DNA of 57,246 nt from REBR01 sp033721915 (GCA_033721915.1 JAWWAC010000015.1:1-57246); one strand, 5' to 3'. Positions 34,042-43,550 are shown, counted from the first letter of the stretch. The notes: generated by a model not told the origin, from the letters alone. A program made the numbers and translations.

Positions 34042-34296
34042 ATGAAAGACATGCTGACTTTCAACGCAATGCTGACCCCAAAAATCATTACGTTTGTGTA
34101 CTGGCTACTGCTGCTGGGGGCCGCAGGCTCCGGACTGGCCACCATGGCTGGCGGCTACGAGGGATTTACCATGGGCACTTTCTTCATGGGCCTTCTGGTG
34201 GCCGCGGGTGGCGCCATCGCCGCCAGGATCTGGTGTGAACTGCTGATCGTGCTGTTCAAGATGAACGAAGCCCTGCAGGCATTGCGCCACCAGTGA
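34042..34296 (+). CDS. DUF4282 membrane protein
   Basis: The protein has 84 residues. The ATG at 34042 follows AAGGAGCGTAGG. It has two hydrophobic helices (IITFVYWLLLLGAAGSGLA and FFMGLLVAAGGAIAARIW), then ELLIVLFKMNEALQALR, a DUF4282 hallmark. The function is unknown. Its stop overlaps the start of the permease gene (TGATG), so both are probably made together. Confidence 0.8.
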   Translation: MKDMLTFNAMLTPKIITFVYWLLLLGAAGSGLATMAGGYEGFTMGTFFMGLLVAAGGAIAARIWCELLIVLFKMNEALQALRHQ

Positions 34297-35261
34297 TGGC
34301 CGGGGCCCTTGAGCGGAATCAGGCCTGGGTCTACCTGCTGGCCATGGCCGCCGGGCTGACCGTCGGCGGCCATGCAACCGGGCACACAGGCCACTGGGAG
34401 CCGTGGCTCTGGCCGCTGCTCGGGGCCCTGCTGTTTACCACCTTCACCCAGGTACCACTGACACGGCTGGGCCAGTCCTTCCGGGACAGGCGCTTCATGG
34501 GCGCACTGCTGGCGGGCAATTTTGTGCTGGTGCCGCTGATGGTGTGGGCCCTGTTGTGGCTGCTGCCCCATGATCCCGCCATCCGCCTGGGTGTCCTACT
34601 GGTGCTGCTGGTGCCCTGTACCGACTGGTTTATCAGCTTTACCCACCTGGGGCGTGGTGACGCCACCCGCGCCATTGCCGCCGCACCCGTTCTGCTGATG
34701 GCACAGCTGTTGTTGCTGCCCCTTTACCTGTGGTGGTTCATGGGGGATCTGGCCCTGGAGCTGACTCTGGCCAGCCAGCTGTTGCCGGCCTTTTCCGGCC
34801 TGATACTCACCCCACTGGCCCTCGCCTGGCTCACCCAGCGCTGGGCGCAGAACCACTCCCGCAGACAGGCAGGAGTACAGTGGCTTGGGGTGCTGCCAGT
34901 CCCCTTGCTGGCGCTGGTGGTGTTCCTGATCGCCGGGTCACAGGTGCACATCGTCACTGACAACCACCGCCTTCTGGGCGGTGTGGCAGTGGTGTTTGTG
35001 CTGTATCTGCTGGCGGCGGCCGTCGCCGGAAAGGCCCTGGGGCGGATTTTCGGGCTGCCGTTCACCGCTGCCCGCACACTGGTCTTCAGCCTGGGCACCC
35101 GCAACTCCTTTGTCATGCTGCCACTGGCCCTGTCACTGCCGGAGGCCTGGAGAGGTGCTGCGGTGGTCATCGTCTGCCAGTCACTGGTGGAGTTGTTCGG
35201 CATGCTGGTTTTCGTACGCGGGGTGCCGGAACACCTGATCCGTGAGCCCACGGAATCATAG
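34296..35261 (+). CDS. Arsenic resistance / bile acid-sodium symporter-like permease
   Basis: The protein has 321 residues with about ten hydrophobic helices, as in the BASS/ACR3 superfamily. The signature region PCTDWFISFTHLGRGDATRA is typical of proteins annotated as arsenic resistance protein. The substrate cannot be fixed from sequence, and no arsR or arsC lies nearby. The start is the ATG in the TGATG overlap with the DUF4282 gene; a GTG one codon earlier is possible. Confidence 0.75.
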   Translation: MAGALERNQAWVYLLAMAAGLTVGGHATGHTGHWEPWLWPLLGALLFTTFTQVPLTRLGQSFRDRRFMGALLAGNFVLVPLMVWALLWLLPHDPAIRLGVLLVLLVPCTDWFISFTHLGRGDATRAIAAAPVLLMAQLLLLPLYLWWFMGDLALELTLASQLLPAFSGLILTPLALAWLTQRWAQNHSRRQAGVQWLGVLPVPLLALVVFLIAGSQVHIVTDNHRLLGGVAVVFVLYLLAAAVAGKALGRIFGLPFTAARTLVFSLGTRNSFVMLPLALSLPEAWRGAAVVIVCQSLVELFGMLVFVRGVPEHLIREPTES

Positions 35262-35313
35262 AAGTCCGGGCTGCCTCACAGGGTGGTGGCCGTGGGAATG
35301 AACCTGTGCGCCG

Positions 35314-36111
35314 TCAGAGCTTCAGATAGCGGACAACAATGTCGCTGTACTCACCGCTTTCACGCACCGCCTCAAGGGCCCGGTTGAAGCGCTCGACCAT
35401 GTCCGGTGAGTGGGCTGCCTTGCTGAACATCACATGGATATCGTCATCCTTGATGGCCATGGGGTACGCCAGAAACTGCAGGCTGTAGCCGCTGTCCCGG
35501 GCAATGGCGGCGGCGGTAGCCGGGTCCGCCAGAAAGCCGTCAATGCGGCCCAGCATCAGCTTTTCATGATTCTGGGCATCGCTGCGCACGGCTTCCACCT
35601 GTGCGGCAAAGGTGTCATCCCGCATCAGACGGGCAAACTCATCGCCGTAATAATAATCCCTGGTCACACCCAGCCGGAAGCCGGTGACCGCGATGTCCTC
35701 AAGCCCCCTCAGCACAAAGGCGCCCTGCTTGTCCCGACGCACAAACAGCCGCACAGACTCCTTGCGATAGGGGTCGGAGAAATAGGCGTAGTTCTGACGC
35801 TCAGGGGTTTTGTCCGCCCCCGCCGCCACGGTCACCAGCCCTCCCTGGCGGATTTCAAACAGGGTGCGGGACCAGGGCAGCATGCGGTAATTCAGTTGAC
35901 AGCCCATTGCCGAGGCCACCGCACGCATCAGCTCCACATCCAGGCCCGTCAGGTGACCGTCACTGTCCAGGAACTGGTAGGGCTGCCAGGGCTCCCAGCC
36001 CACGTCCAGGTCACAGTCGCATCCCGCCGCCGCAGGCAGTGACAGCAACAACAGGCCCGACAGTCCCCATGCAGACAGATGTCTTGCGAATCCGGTAATT
36101 CGACGCAACAT
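35314..36111 (-). CDS. Periplasmic family 3 solute-binding protein
   Basis: The protein has about 265 residues. It starts at 36111 (MLRRITGFARH) with a signal peptide ending near SLPAAAG. The first segment has VGWEPWQPYQFLDSDGHLTGLDVELMRAV, and further on PWSRTLFEIRQGGLVTVAAG and FSDPYRKESVRLFV, all features of amino acid-type binding proteins. No ABC permease or ATPase genes are near, so it may serve in sensing or a distant transporter. It is divergent from a second binding protein. Confidence 0.8.
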   Translation of the reverse strand: MLRRITGFARHLSAWGLSGLLLLSLPAAAGCDCDLDVGWEPWQPYQFLDSDGHLTGLDVELMRAVASAMGCQLNYRMLPWSRTLFEIRQGGLVTVAAGADKTPERQNYAYFSDPYRKESVRLFVRRDKQGAFVLRGLEDIAVTGFRLGVTRDYYYGDEFARLMRDDTFAAQVEAVRSDAQNHEKLMLGRIDGFLADPATAAAIARDSGYSLQFLAYPMAIKDDDIHVMFSKAAHSPDMVERFNRALEAVRESGEYSDIVVRYLKL

Positions 36112-36375
36112 AGCAACCGCTCCCCTGAGGGTTGAAGGGCCGGCGAGTCGTGAACGGCCCTCTTGAATACCATAATAGATCAGCTTTTCATCTTTTTCCT
36201 CCGAATCCGTTCCTCCATGGCGTATCCTGTTGCGAGGTGGGCCTGCGGCAATGTGCCGTGACACAGTCACAAGACTACGGTGATATCAGCCGTTGCCTAC
36301 CAAGGTATTTCCAGGCCATCCACTATACTGCTGACAGGAATGATCCGGTTTCCTACTCTTAAAGAGGCTTCCACG

Positions 36376-37137
36376 TTGCCGCACTCTATCCATCCAGTCC
36401 GGACTGCACTCACGGGTTTCTTGTGGTTGATCTCAGCGACTGCGGCCGCACAGGCGGTTACCATTGCCACACCGCCACTGACACACCTGGTGGATGGTGA
36501 AGGGTCCGGCGTGTACGAGCGTCTCCTTGACCGGGCCCTGCCCCGTGTGGATATGGCCGCGACAACCGTGTTCTACCCCTACCGCCGTTCCCTCCAGGCC
36601 TTTGAACGCCACGATGTGGACTGCCTGCTGTCACTCACCGATGTGCTGCTGGAACGCTTCGAGCCGGACAAACTGGCCTTCAGCTACCCACTGGGCAAGT
36701 TCCGCTTCCATATTTTCACCCTCAGGGATGACGAGGCCATTCACAACGCCGGGGAACTCGTGGAAAAAAACGTTGGCATTATTATGGGCCATGAGGCCTA
36801 TCTGTCCCGGGTACTGCCCGGCGGGCTGTCGCTGCAATCGGTACGGTCCGATGCACTGGCGGTGCAGATGCTGAAAATGGGCCGACTGGACGCCATTATT
36901 GCCGCACTGCCGGATATACAGCCCTTTACCAGTGAGCTGAACTACTCGCAGGAGCATCCCCTCCTGTCAGGTTTTGACCGCCTCAACTGCCATAACACCG
37001 CCCGCAACCGGCATTTTCTGGAGGCGCTTTCCGGCGTACTGATGGAACTCAAGCGTGAGGGAGTCTACGAGGAGGTGGCGGGAGAGCTGTATGTGCCGTT
37101 CTCGGAGGATGAGCTCCCGGACCTGCGTAGCCACTGA
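36376..37137 (+). CDS. Second periplasmic family 3-like binding protein
   Basis: The protein has about 253 residues. I start it at the TTG at 36376 because AAAGAGG lies eight bases upstream; ATGs further back have no good ribosome site. It has a signal peptide (TGFLWLISATAAAQA) and then TIATPPLTHLVDGEGSGVYERLLDRAL, FYPYRRSLQAFERHDVDCLLS and FSYPLGKFRFHIFT. The pattern resembles family 3 binding proteins with low conservation. A terminator follows. The function is unknown. Confidence 0.65.
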   Translation: MPHSIHPVRTALTGFLWLISATAAAQAVTIATPPLTHLVDGEGSGVYERLLDRALPRVDMAATTVFYPYRRSLQAFERHDVDCLLSLTDVLLERFEPDKLAFSYPLGKFRFHIFTLRDDEAIHNAGELVEKNVGIIMGHEAYLSRVLPGGLSLQSVRSDALAVQMLKMGRLDAIIAALPDIQPFTSELNYSQEHPLLSGFDRLNCHNTARNRHFLEALSGVLMELKREGVYEEVAGELYVPFSEDELPDLRSH

Positions 37138-37138
37138 C

Positions 37139-37163
37139 GGGGGCTGCCCAGCCCCCCCTTTTG
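37139..37163 (+). terminator. Intrinsic terminator after binding-protein gene
   Basis: GGGGCTG (37140-37146) and CAGCCCC (37149-37155) form a stem with a 2-base loop, followed by CCCTTTTG. It lies just past the stop at 37137. Confidence 0.65.
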
Positions 37164-37195
37164 CCGGCCAGAACAACCCGTGGCGGGCCTGGTGT

Positions 37196-38473
37196 TTACG
37201 GCCACCATTTCGACATCATGGGCTTCACAGTCAGCCCATGAATGATTATCGAGAGCACAATCACGACCAGCGTCATATGGATCAATGTCAGGGCCAGCTC
37301 CTGCTCGAGACCAAACACCACCGCGAACATCAGATAGTAGATCGAACCGATGCCGCGCACCCCGAACCAGCCCAACAGCGGCTGCAACCGTATGGGGGTG
37401 CCCGAGCCCGCCAGCCCGAGCAGAACGCTGACCGGGCGGACCACCACAAACAGGAACAAAGCCAGGGCCACGGCGCTGAGACTCCATGAGTCATGAAACA
37501 GCATGCCACCCAATAGCAACACCAGAACCAGCTCTGACAACCGCTCCAGTGGCTCCTTGAACGACAGCGAGCCTTCCGAAATCTGCGGGCCCTGGGGTAT
37601 CCCGGCATTCGCCAGATAACCGGGCGGCTTGTCCTGCGCCAGCCTCAGTTCCGATTGGCGAAGGGAGATCGTCGCCACAAACACCGCCAGAAACCCCCAG
37701 GCATCCAGCAACAGGCACAGACCATACACCACACCGATCAGCCCCAGCACCAGGAAGTCGTCCAGCATGGCCCCCTCTGCATTGAGGACACGCTGCTGGC
37801 GCACCAGCTGGGCCAGCAAACGCCCGGCGACCAGGCCCACCAACAGGGCCGACAGCGTTGCCCACAGCAGGTCCTTGAGCAGCCAGTGTCCCAGCAACTC
37901 CACGCTGGCCGGCGCACTGAGCAGTGCCAGACCCAGCATGACAAACGGAAAGGCCGTACCGTCGTTCAGGCCCGCTTCACTGGTGAGTGTGAACCGTAAA
38001 GGGTCCCTGTCGCCCATGTGCCGGACCTGGACATCCGTGGCCAGCACCGGATCCGTGGGGGCCAGTATGCCTCCCAGAAGAATGGCGGCACCCAGTGGCA
38101 GCGCCAGCAGGTAATAGCCAAAGGCGGCGGTCAGTGCCACGCTGATGGCCATTGAGAGGAAGGCAAGCCGCACCGGGGCATTTCATTCCGGCCACCGGAA
38201 AGGCAGTGGCATTTTCATGCCGGCAATAAACAGCGACACCAGCACCGCTACCTCCGCCAGCACTTCCAGCAGGTGGGCCTGTTTCAGGGGATTGAAGTGA
38301 AAGGCATTGAAAACCGACGGCCCGAGGGCCACGCCAACCGCCAGGTACACCAGTGTGGGGGTCAGTCTTAAACGCTGCAGAAGGGGGGAGCGCAATCCCA
38401 TCATGATCAGCAGGGTGCCTAGCAGCAGAAACCAGGCAGCAATGGTCAAGGGTGTTCTCCAGTACCGGATCAA
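37196..38473 (-). pseudogene. Cation/proton antiporter (CPA family) with in-frame TGA
   Basis: Two open frames in the same phase make one antiporter of about 425 codons. The first part (38473-38186, 96 residues) starts IRYWRTPLTIAAWFLLLG and ends MKMPLPFRWPE. A TGA at 38185-38183 follows. The second part resumes with NAPVRLAFLSMAISVALTAAF and contains GGILAPTDPVLATDVQV and SEAGLNDGTAFPFVML, the family's ion-binding segments. A change of TGG to TGA (Trp to stop) would explain it. A GTG at 38173 could restart the second half. Protein function is likely lost unless there is readthrough. A sequencing error is also possible. Confidence 0.8.
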
Positions 38474-38605
38474 AGGACACGGATTCGGGAAAGAGGTCCT
38501 AGCAGGGCTTCAGGAGAGGGAGCGCTCAGTCATCCACAAAGCCGGGCCCTTTAATCCGTCGGCAACAGGCCAGGAATCAAATGTCCGACACTGCATGGAC
38601 TCGGT

Positions 38606-38896
38606 TCAGCGCCTGAGTTTTGCCAGCACCTCATTGGCCTCGGACTTCACCGATTCCCAGCCGGAACGGACGCTGTCACTGGTGCTGTCCCATGCATCCT
38701 CGCCCATGCGGGAAATCTCCGCGAACTTTTCGCGGCCTTCTGCCATTTTGCCTTCAAGGGTTTTCAGACCCTTGTTGAGATCCAGCCTGGTGTCGGCGTT
38801 CGCCCCTTTTGCCCTGGCGGAGAGTTTGTCAAAATCCGCTCGCCACTCGTCCAGCTGAGCCTGCACTTTTTGTTGATACAGTTCTTTGTTCTTCAT
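38606..38896 (-). CDS. Small coiled-coil protein
   Basis: The protein has 96 residues, nearly all helical and charged: KELYQQKVQAQLDEWRADFDKLSARAKG, then LNKGLKTLEGKMAEGREKFAEI and SDSVRSGWESVKSEANEVLAKL. It resembles short coiled-coil proteins found across Proteobacteria, often stress-linked, but I do not recognise a named family. The ATG at 38896 is the only reasonable start. Confidence 0.65.
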   Translation of the reverse strand: MKNKELYQQKVQAQLDEWRADFDKLSARAKGANADTRLDLNKGLKTLEGKMAEGREKFAEISRMGEDAWDSTSDSVRSGWESVKSEANEVLAKLRR

Positions 38897-39233
38897 GGTG
38901 TTTCCCTAACAGTGGCGGTGAGGACTGAATCCGATGGCGGAAAAATCCGGGTGGGCCGGGCCGACTTCTCTCAGCCCCTGAGACAGGGCTGAGGCTCCGG
39001 CACCTGATCAATGTGACAGAGTGCGGTGGTAATAGCACGAGAGGAATAACACCTACTGCAATCAGGCCCTGATCGACCCGGGACAGGCCACCCGGACCCG
39101 ACGACTGCAAAGGCGTTGCAGCCCCCCCCCCTGCCGCACCGGCCCACTGTCACACCATTATCATAAGCCTTTAACCTCACTGCCATTTTCCTGCCTCAAG
39201 CTGCCCCTATCGGACAGACAACAGGATGACGCA
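38897..39233. other. Intergenic region before olsB
   Basis: No gene seen. A hairpin CTCAGCCC (38970-38977) / GGGCTGAG (38986-38993) lies near the left part, a run of nine C at 39122-39130, and a candidate Pho box at 39147-39164 close to olsB. Confidence 0.5.
39147..39164 (+). promoter_or_regulatory. Candidate Pho box upstream of olsB
   Basis: CTGTCAC, four bases (ACCA), then TTATCAT. This fits the PhoB site layout CTGTCAT-N4-CTGTCAT with 6 of 7 and 5 of 7 matches. It lies 70 bases before olsB. Ornithine-lipid genes are induced by phosphate limitation in several bacteria, which supports but does not prove the call. Confidence 0.4.
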
Positions 39234-40004
39234 ATGGGCATGTTCCCCGGTAAAAAAAGCGCGCCTTCCAGCGCAGCCAACCCCTCAAGGCCCCGGATCC
39301 GTGCACGGTGGCTGACCAGCCGCAGGGACATACTGAGGGCGCAGCGACTGCGCTATCGAACTTTTTCAGAGGAATTCGGTATCCGCGTCAGTCCCTTCGG
39401 GCTGGACCGGGACCGTTTTGACCGCCACTGCCTGCACCTGGGGGTGGAAGACCTGAATACCGGCCAGCTGGTGGGTTATACCCGGGTGTTGCATGGAGAG
39501 GCCGCGCAGCGGCTTGGGGGTTTCTATGCCCGCAATGAATTTGACCTCGCCCCACTGTCAGGCCTCAAGGGCCAGGTGCTGGAGGTCGGTCGCACCTGCA
39601 TTCACAGGGAATACCGTAATGGCGCCACCATAGCCACCCTGTGGTCCGCCCTGGCGGCCTATCTGTTTGAGCAGGAAGTGGCCTATCTGATCGGCTGCGC
39701 CAGTATCCCCATGGCGGACGGCGGACAGACCGTGGCGGATATCATGTCGCAACTGCGCCAGCGCCACCTCACCCAACCCACTCTGCGCCTCTCGCCCCAT
39801 CGCCAGGTGCCGCTGCCGGAGCACTACCAGGCCGGCAGCCCCACGCTGCCACCGCTTATCAAGGCGTACCTGCGCATGGGCGCAAAGATCGCCGGCGAGC
39901 CCTGCTGGGACCCTGCTTTCAACTGTGCGGATGTGTTCATCCTGCTGCCGGTAGACCAGATGACCCGGCGCTACAAAAACCACTTCCTGGCCAAGGCAGG
40001 CTGA
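39234..40004 (+). CDS. olsB: Ornithine-acyl carrier protein N-acyltransferase
   Basis: The protein has 256 residues. OlsB adds a 3-hydroxyacyl group to ornithine, the first step of ornithine-lipid synthesis. The GNAT-like body shows LRAQRLRYRTFSEEFG, DRDRFDRHCLHLGVED, then GQVLEVGRTCIHREYRNGATI and YLIGCASIP, all family traits. It is followed one base later by olsA. The alternative database label, exosortase-associated acyltransferase, is less likely given olsA next door. Confidence 0.88.
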   Translation: MGMFPGKKSAPSSAANPSRPRIRARWLTSRRDILRAQRLRYRTFSEEFGIRVSPFGLDRDRFDRHCLHLGVEDLNTGQLVGYTRVLHGEAAQRLGGFYARNEFDLAPLSGLKGQVLEVGRTCIHREYRNGATIATLWSALAAYLFEQEVAYLIGCASIPMADGGQTVADIMSQLRQRHLTQPTLRLSPHRQVPLPEHYQAGSPTLPPLIKAYLRMGAKIAGEPCWDPAFNCADVFILLPVDQMTRRYKNHFLAKAG

Positions 40005-40005
40005 C

Positions 40006-40842
40006 ATGACCCAGCATGCGGCGGAAAACAGTCTCAACCCCCGTTTCCTGGCGGGGCCACTGGCCACACTGGGGTTCGTCACAAGGGCCTTTCTGTTTGT
40101 GGTCTACCTGCTGTTCGGACTCTTGCTGGCACTGGCCATTGGCGCCTTCTGGGTACAGAACAAACCCTGGCAGAAGCCGGCCATCCACGCTTACTGCGTG
40201 GGTCTGTGCCGTCTTCTGCGGTTGCGTATCCGGGTTACGGGAGCGCCTCCACCCGGTGCGGCACTGGTGGTGGGGAACCACATTTCCTGGCTGGATATAC
40301 CGGTGCTGTTCGCCACACTGGCGGGCAGCCGTTTCCTGGCCAAATCCGAGGTGCGCCAGTGGCCACTGGTCGGCGCACTGGGCGTGGCGGCCGGCACCCT
40401 GTTTATGCGCCGTGACGGCCACCCCACCCGGGCCATCAACCATCAGATCCGGCAACAACTGCAACAGGGTTTTCCCGTGGTGGTGTTTCCTGAAGGCACC
40501 ACCAGCGACGGAGCCGGCGTACTGCCCTTCCACGGCAAGCTGTTTGGTGCTCCGCTGTCCACCGGACTGCCGGTTCAGCCGGTGCTGCTGCGCTACCGCA
40601 GCCAGGGCAGACGCTCACGGGTGGCTCCGTTTATCGGTGATGAAGGGTTTTACTCCCACCTTGCCCGGATTCTGGCCGGCGAGCCCCTGACGGTTGAAGT
40701 CCACTGGCTGCCTGCCCTGCCGGTGCCCTGTGTGGAGGACTCCATGGCGGAGGAAAGTGAACCCTGGAAAGCCCGCAAGACAGAGCTGGCAGAACGGGCA
40801 CGGCAGCAGATTACGGAGGCGTTGCAGCAGGCCGATGACTGA
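40006..40842 (+). CDS. olsA: Lyso-ornithine lipid O-acyltransferase
   Basis: The protein has 278 residues. OlsA adds the second acyl chain to lyso-ornithine lipid. It has an N-terminal membrane helix (FLFVVYLLFGLLLALAIG), the acyltransferase motif NHISWLDIP (HX4D) and VVVFPEGTTSDG. The 1-base gap after olsB shows a shared operon. The last 8 bases overlap the next gene's start. Confidence 0.88.
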   Translation: MTQHAAENSLNPRFLAGPLATLGFVTRAFLFVVYLLFGLLLALAIGAFWVQNKPWQKPAIHAYCVGLCRLLRLRIRVTGAPPPGAALVVGNHISWLDIPVLFATLAGSRFLAKSEVRQWPLVGALGVAAGTLFMRRDGHPTRAINHQIRQQLQQGFPVVVFPEGTTSDGAGVLPFHGKLFGAPLSTGLPVQPVLLRYRSQGRRSRVAPFIGDEGFYSHLARILAGEPLTVEVHWLPALPVPCVEDSMAEESEPWKARKTELAERARQQITEALQQADD

Positions 40843-41926
40843 GCTCAGGGACCAGACCCATATCGCCGCCGTGCGCTTTGAGAAAGCCGCCCGTAACCAG
40901 AGCGAGAAACGCCGTGTGCGCCGCCAGTTGCCGGAACTGACCCGGCTGGAACGACTGCTGTGTGAAGCCCCAGCCTGCTTCTCCGCGGAGGTGATTACCC
41001 GGGTATCCGCAGGGCCCCTGGAGTTGCCGGTGTATCAGGTCACGGTGGGCAATGCGCCGGCCGATGCACCGGCCCTGTTACTGGTGGGGGGCGTGCATGG
41101 CCTGGAGCGGATTGGCACCGAGGTCATCCTGGCCTGGCTGGACAGCCTGAGCCAGCGCCTGCGCTGGGATCATCAACTGGCGGAACTGCTGGACCGGGTG
41201 CGACTGGTACTGGTGCCGATTCTCAACCCCGGTGGCATGCTGATGAACCGGCGCAGCAACCCACAGGGTGTGGACCTGATGCGCAACGCCCCCCTCTGGG
41301 CCCAGACAGACAGTGCCTGGATGCTGGGAGGGCAGCGCTTTTCAAGGCACCTGCCCTGGTACACCGGCACCCCCGAGATCACCATGGAGGCGGAAAGCCT
41401 GGCACTGGAAAAGCTGATCATGGAGCTGCTGCCTGGGCGCCCCTTCAGCCTGTCGCTGGACTGTCATTCCGGCTTCGGTCAGAAAGACCGGATCTGGTTC
41501 CCCTATGCCTACCGTCGCCGCCCCATGCGCCGTGTGGCGGACATGATGGCCCTGAAACTGCTCTGGCAACAGGCCTACCCCCACCACGATTACCTGTTTG
41601 AGCCACAGTCCGCCCAGTACCTGACCCATGGCGATCTGTGGGATTATTTCTACAAACAGGTCAACAAGGCCCATGACCTGCGCTACCTGCCACTGACACT
41701 GGAAATGGGCTCATGGCGCTGGGTCCGCAAGCGTCCACGGCAACTGCTTCGGCTGGACGGACTGTTCAACCCCCAGGTGCCACACCGCCACCAGCGGGTG
41801 CTGCGTGCTCACCTGCTGTGGCTGGACTTTCTGCTCAAGGCCACGGCCCATCACCACCAGTGGCTGCCAAAGGGCGAGCAGGAGTTCACACTGCGACAGG
41901 CTGCCCTGATGCACTGGTACCAGTAA
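40835..41926 (+). CDS. M14-type zinc carboxypeptidase / AstE-like hydrolase
   Basis: The protein has 363 residues. The ATG at 40835 overlaps the end of olsA. Zinc-binding features are GGVHGLERIG (HxxE) and the later DCHSGFGQKD (His). NPGGMLMNRRSNPQGVDL is also typical of M14-like peptidases and succinylglutamate desuccinylase relatives. Its link with ornithine lipids is unknown; an amide hydrolase acting on an aminolipid or a cell-wall peptide would fit. It is in the same operon as olsBA. Confidence 0.75.
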   Translation: MTELRDQTHIAAVRFEKAARNQSEKRRVRRQLPELTRLERLLCEAPACFSAEVITRVSAGPLELPVYQVTVGNAPADAPALLLVGGVHGLERIGTEVILAWLDSLSQRLRWDHQLAELLDRVRLVLVPILNPGGMLMNRRSNPQGVDLMRNAPLWAQTDSAWMLGGQRFSRHLPWYTGTPEITMEAESLALEKLIMELLPGRPFSLSLDCHSGFGQKDRIWFPYAYRRRPMRRVADMMALKLLWQQAYPHHDYLFEPQSAQYLTHGDLWDYFYKQVNKAHDLRYLPLTLEMGSWRWVRKRPRQLLRLDGLFNPQVPHRHQRVLRAHLLWLDFLLKATAHHHQWLPKGEQEFTLRQAALMHWYQ

Positions 41927-41929
41927 CCC

Positions 41930-42691
41930 ATGGACTGTCTTTTACTGCGCGGCCTGGGTCGCGAGAGCGAACACTGGGGGGGGTTCCCGCAACGGATGGC
42001 GGCGGTGCTGGCGCCGGGAGCCGTGCACACACTGGATCTGCCCGGAATGGGGGCGAATCACCGTGAAACCAGCCCCCTCTCCGTGGCGGCCATCCGCGCC
42101 CGTCTCCAGGCCCGTGCGGCGAAATGCCAGGAGCCGTTGCTTCTGGTTGGCCTGTCAATGGGCGGCATGGTGGCACTGGACTGGGCCCGGCAGGCACCCG
42201 GGCAGATCGCCGGGGTCGTCACCATCAACACCAGCAGCGGACTGAATCCGCCCTGGCAGCGGCTGCACTGGCAGCAGTGGAGCACCGTACTGGAACTGAT
42301 GGGACGGGGGCCGTCACTGCAGCGGGAAGCCGGCATACTGGCCCTGACCAGCAACCGCCCGGCACCGGCAGGCCTGCTGGATGACTGGCGCCGCTTCCAG
42401 CAGCAACGACCGGTCACCCGCCGCAATGTACTGCGCCAACTGCTGGCCGCCTCCCGCTACCGGCCGGCGGCCACTCCACCGGCCGCCCCGGTTCTGCTGC
42501 TGTCCAGCCGTGGTGACCGGCTGGTCAGCAGCCAGTGCTCCCGCACACTGTCCCGGCGCTGGGATTGCCCACTGCGTGAGCACGGCACAGCAGGCCATGA
42601 CCTGCCACTGGATGACCCGGAGTGGGTGTTGCATGAAATCCGCCAGTGGCTGACCGGGCATCATCTGACAAGGCACGGCACCGATGCCTGA
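41930..42691 (+). CDS. Alpha/beta hydrolase
   Basis: The protein has 253 residues. It shows the nucleophile elbow VGLSMGGM with Ser, LRGLGRESEHWGG near the oxyanion region, SSRGDRLVS (likely Asp) and GTAGHDLPLD (likely His). It starts three bases after the M14 gene, at the end of the olsBA operon. The substrate is unknown. Confidence 0.8.
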   Translation: MDCLLLRGLGRESEHWGGFPQRMAAVLAPGAVHTLDLPGMGANHRETSPLSVAAIRARLQARAAKCQEPLLLVGLSMGGMVALDWARQAPGQIAGVVTINTSSGLNPPWQRLHWQQWSTVLELMGRGPSLQREAGILALTSNRPAPAGLLDDWRRFQQQRPVTRRNVLRQLLAASRYRPAATPPAAPVLLLSSRGDRLVSSQCSRTLSRRWDCPLREHGTAGHDLPLDDPEWVLHEIRQWLTGHHLTRHGTDA

Positions 42692-42775
42692 GACCGTCAC
42701 ATCAGCCAGCCCGTATTGGCTGGGGATGGGTCACAGGGGTCAGTACCCCCAGCACGACACCTGCCGGACCGGCAT

Positions 42776-43309
42776 TCACTCGTGGGGGCTATTGTGGCTT
42801 TTGCCCATCAGATACAGAGAAGCGGCCAGTGCCAGTACCGACAGGGCCAGATAGATACCGTCCAGTGGCGTTGAAAAGCGGATATCCACCACCGCCCGGA
42901 AGAACTCGATGATCACGGCCAGAATCACCACCCGGACAATCTTGTCTTTCAGCTCGTCAAAGGACTGGACATTGAAGGGGTGACTTTTGCTGTGCTGCTC
43001 CGACTCATCGATATTGGAAACAAACAGGCGGTAGATCCCCAGCCCGAAAATCAGCAGGACCACGGCAATCAGATAGATATCAATGGCAATGATAATGTCC
43101 GTCACCAGGAAATCATGCACATTGACCGGGCTATGCCCCAGGTAATAGCTGGCTGTGGCGATCACCACGAGAAAGATGTCCACGGTGCCCACCACAAACA
43201 GCACCAGTGCTCCCAGCAGACTGGCAAAGACCGCGATCAGCACCAGAAACCGGGACTGCCACAACAGTCGCTCAAATGTTCTCTCAAGATGACTCAAGAC
43301 TGCCCCCAT
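42776..43309 (-). CDS. YqhA family (UPF0114) membrane protein
   Basis: The protein has 177 residues with four hydrophobic segments. RTFERLLWQSRFLVLIAVFASL and LVTDIIIAIDIYLIAVVLLIFGLGIYRLFVS are characteristic, and SFDELKDKIVRVVILAVII completes the pattern. The function is unknown. The position next to an MscS channel on the same strand may only be chance. Confidence 0.85.
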   Translation of the reverse strand: MGAVLSHLERTFERLLWQSRFLVLIAVFASLLGALVLFVVGTVDIFLVVIATASYYLGHSPVNVHDFLVTDIIIAIDIYLIAVVLLIFGLGIYRLFVSNIDESEQHSKSHPFNVQSFDELKDKIVRVVILAVIIEFFRAVVDIRFSTPLDGIYLALSVLALAASLYLMGKSHNSPHE

Positions 43310-43550
43310 TCCGTTTCCTGACCCACATCGTCAGCTCTGGGCAAAGAATGCCACAGCCAGCTTATTTTCACACCTCATGGCGGCCTGGCGACGCCTGTCG
43401 GTCTGGGCTCTGCCGCCAACGGCGTGATCCTGGCCAGACCGGCGTCTCCACCAGAGACACCACCCGGATTACCGGTGATGTGGGCTTCAGCCCGGAAGCC
43501 CGCACAGCCCTGAGCGGTTTCAAAGAGGCCCACCTCAGAGTGGCATCCGC

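Noticed and set aside
38183..38185. TGA in the antiporter read as selenocysteine
   Set aside because: No family member is known to use it, the position fits Trp, and I saw no selenocysteine insertion hairpin.
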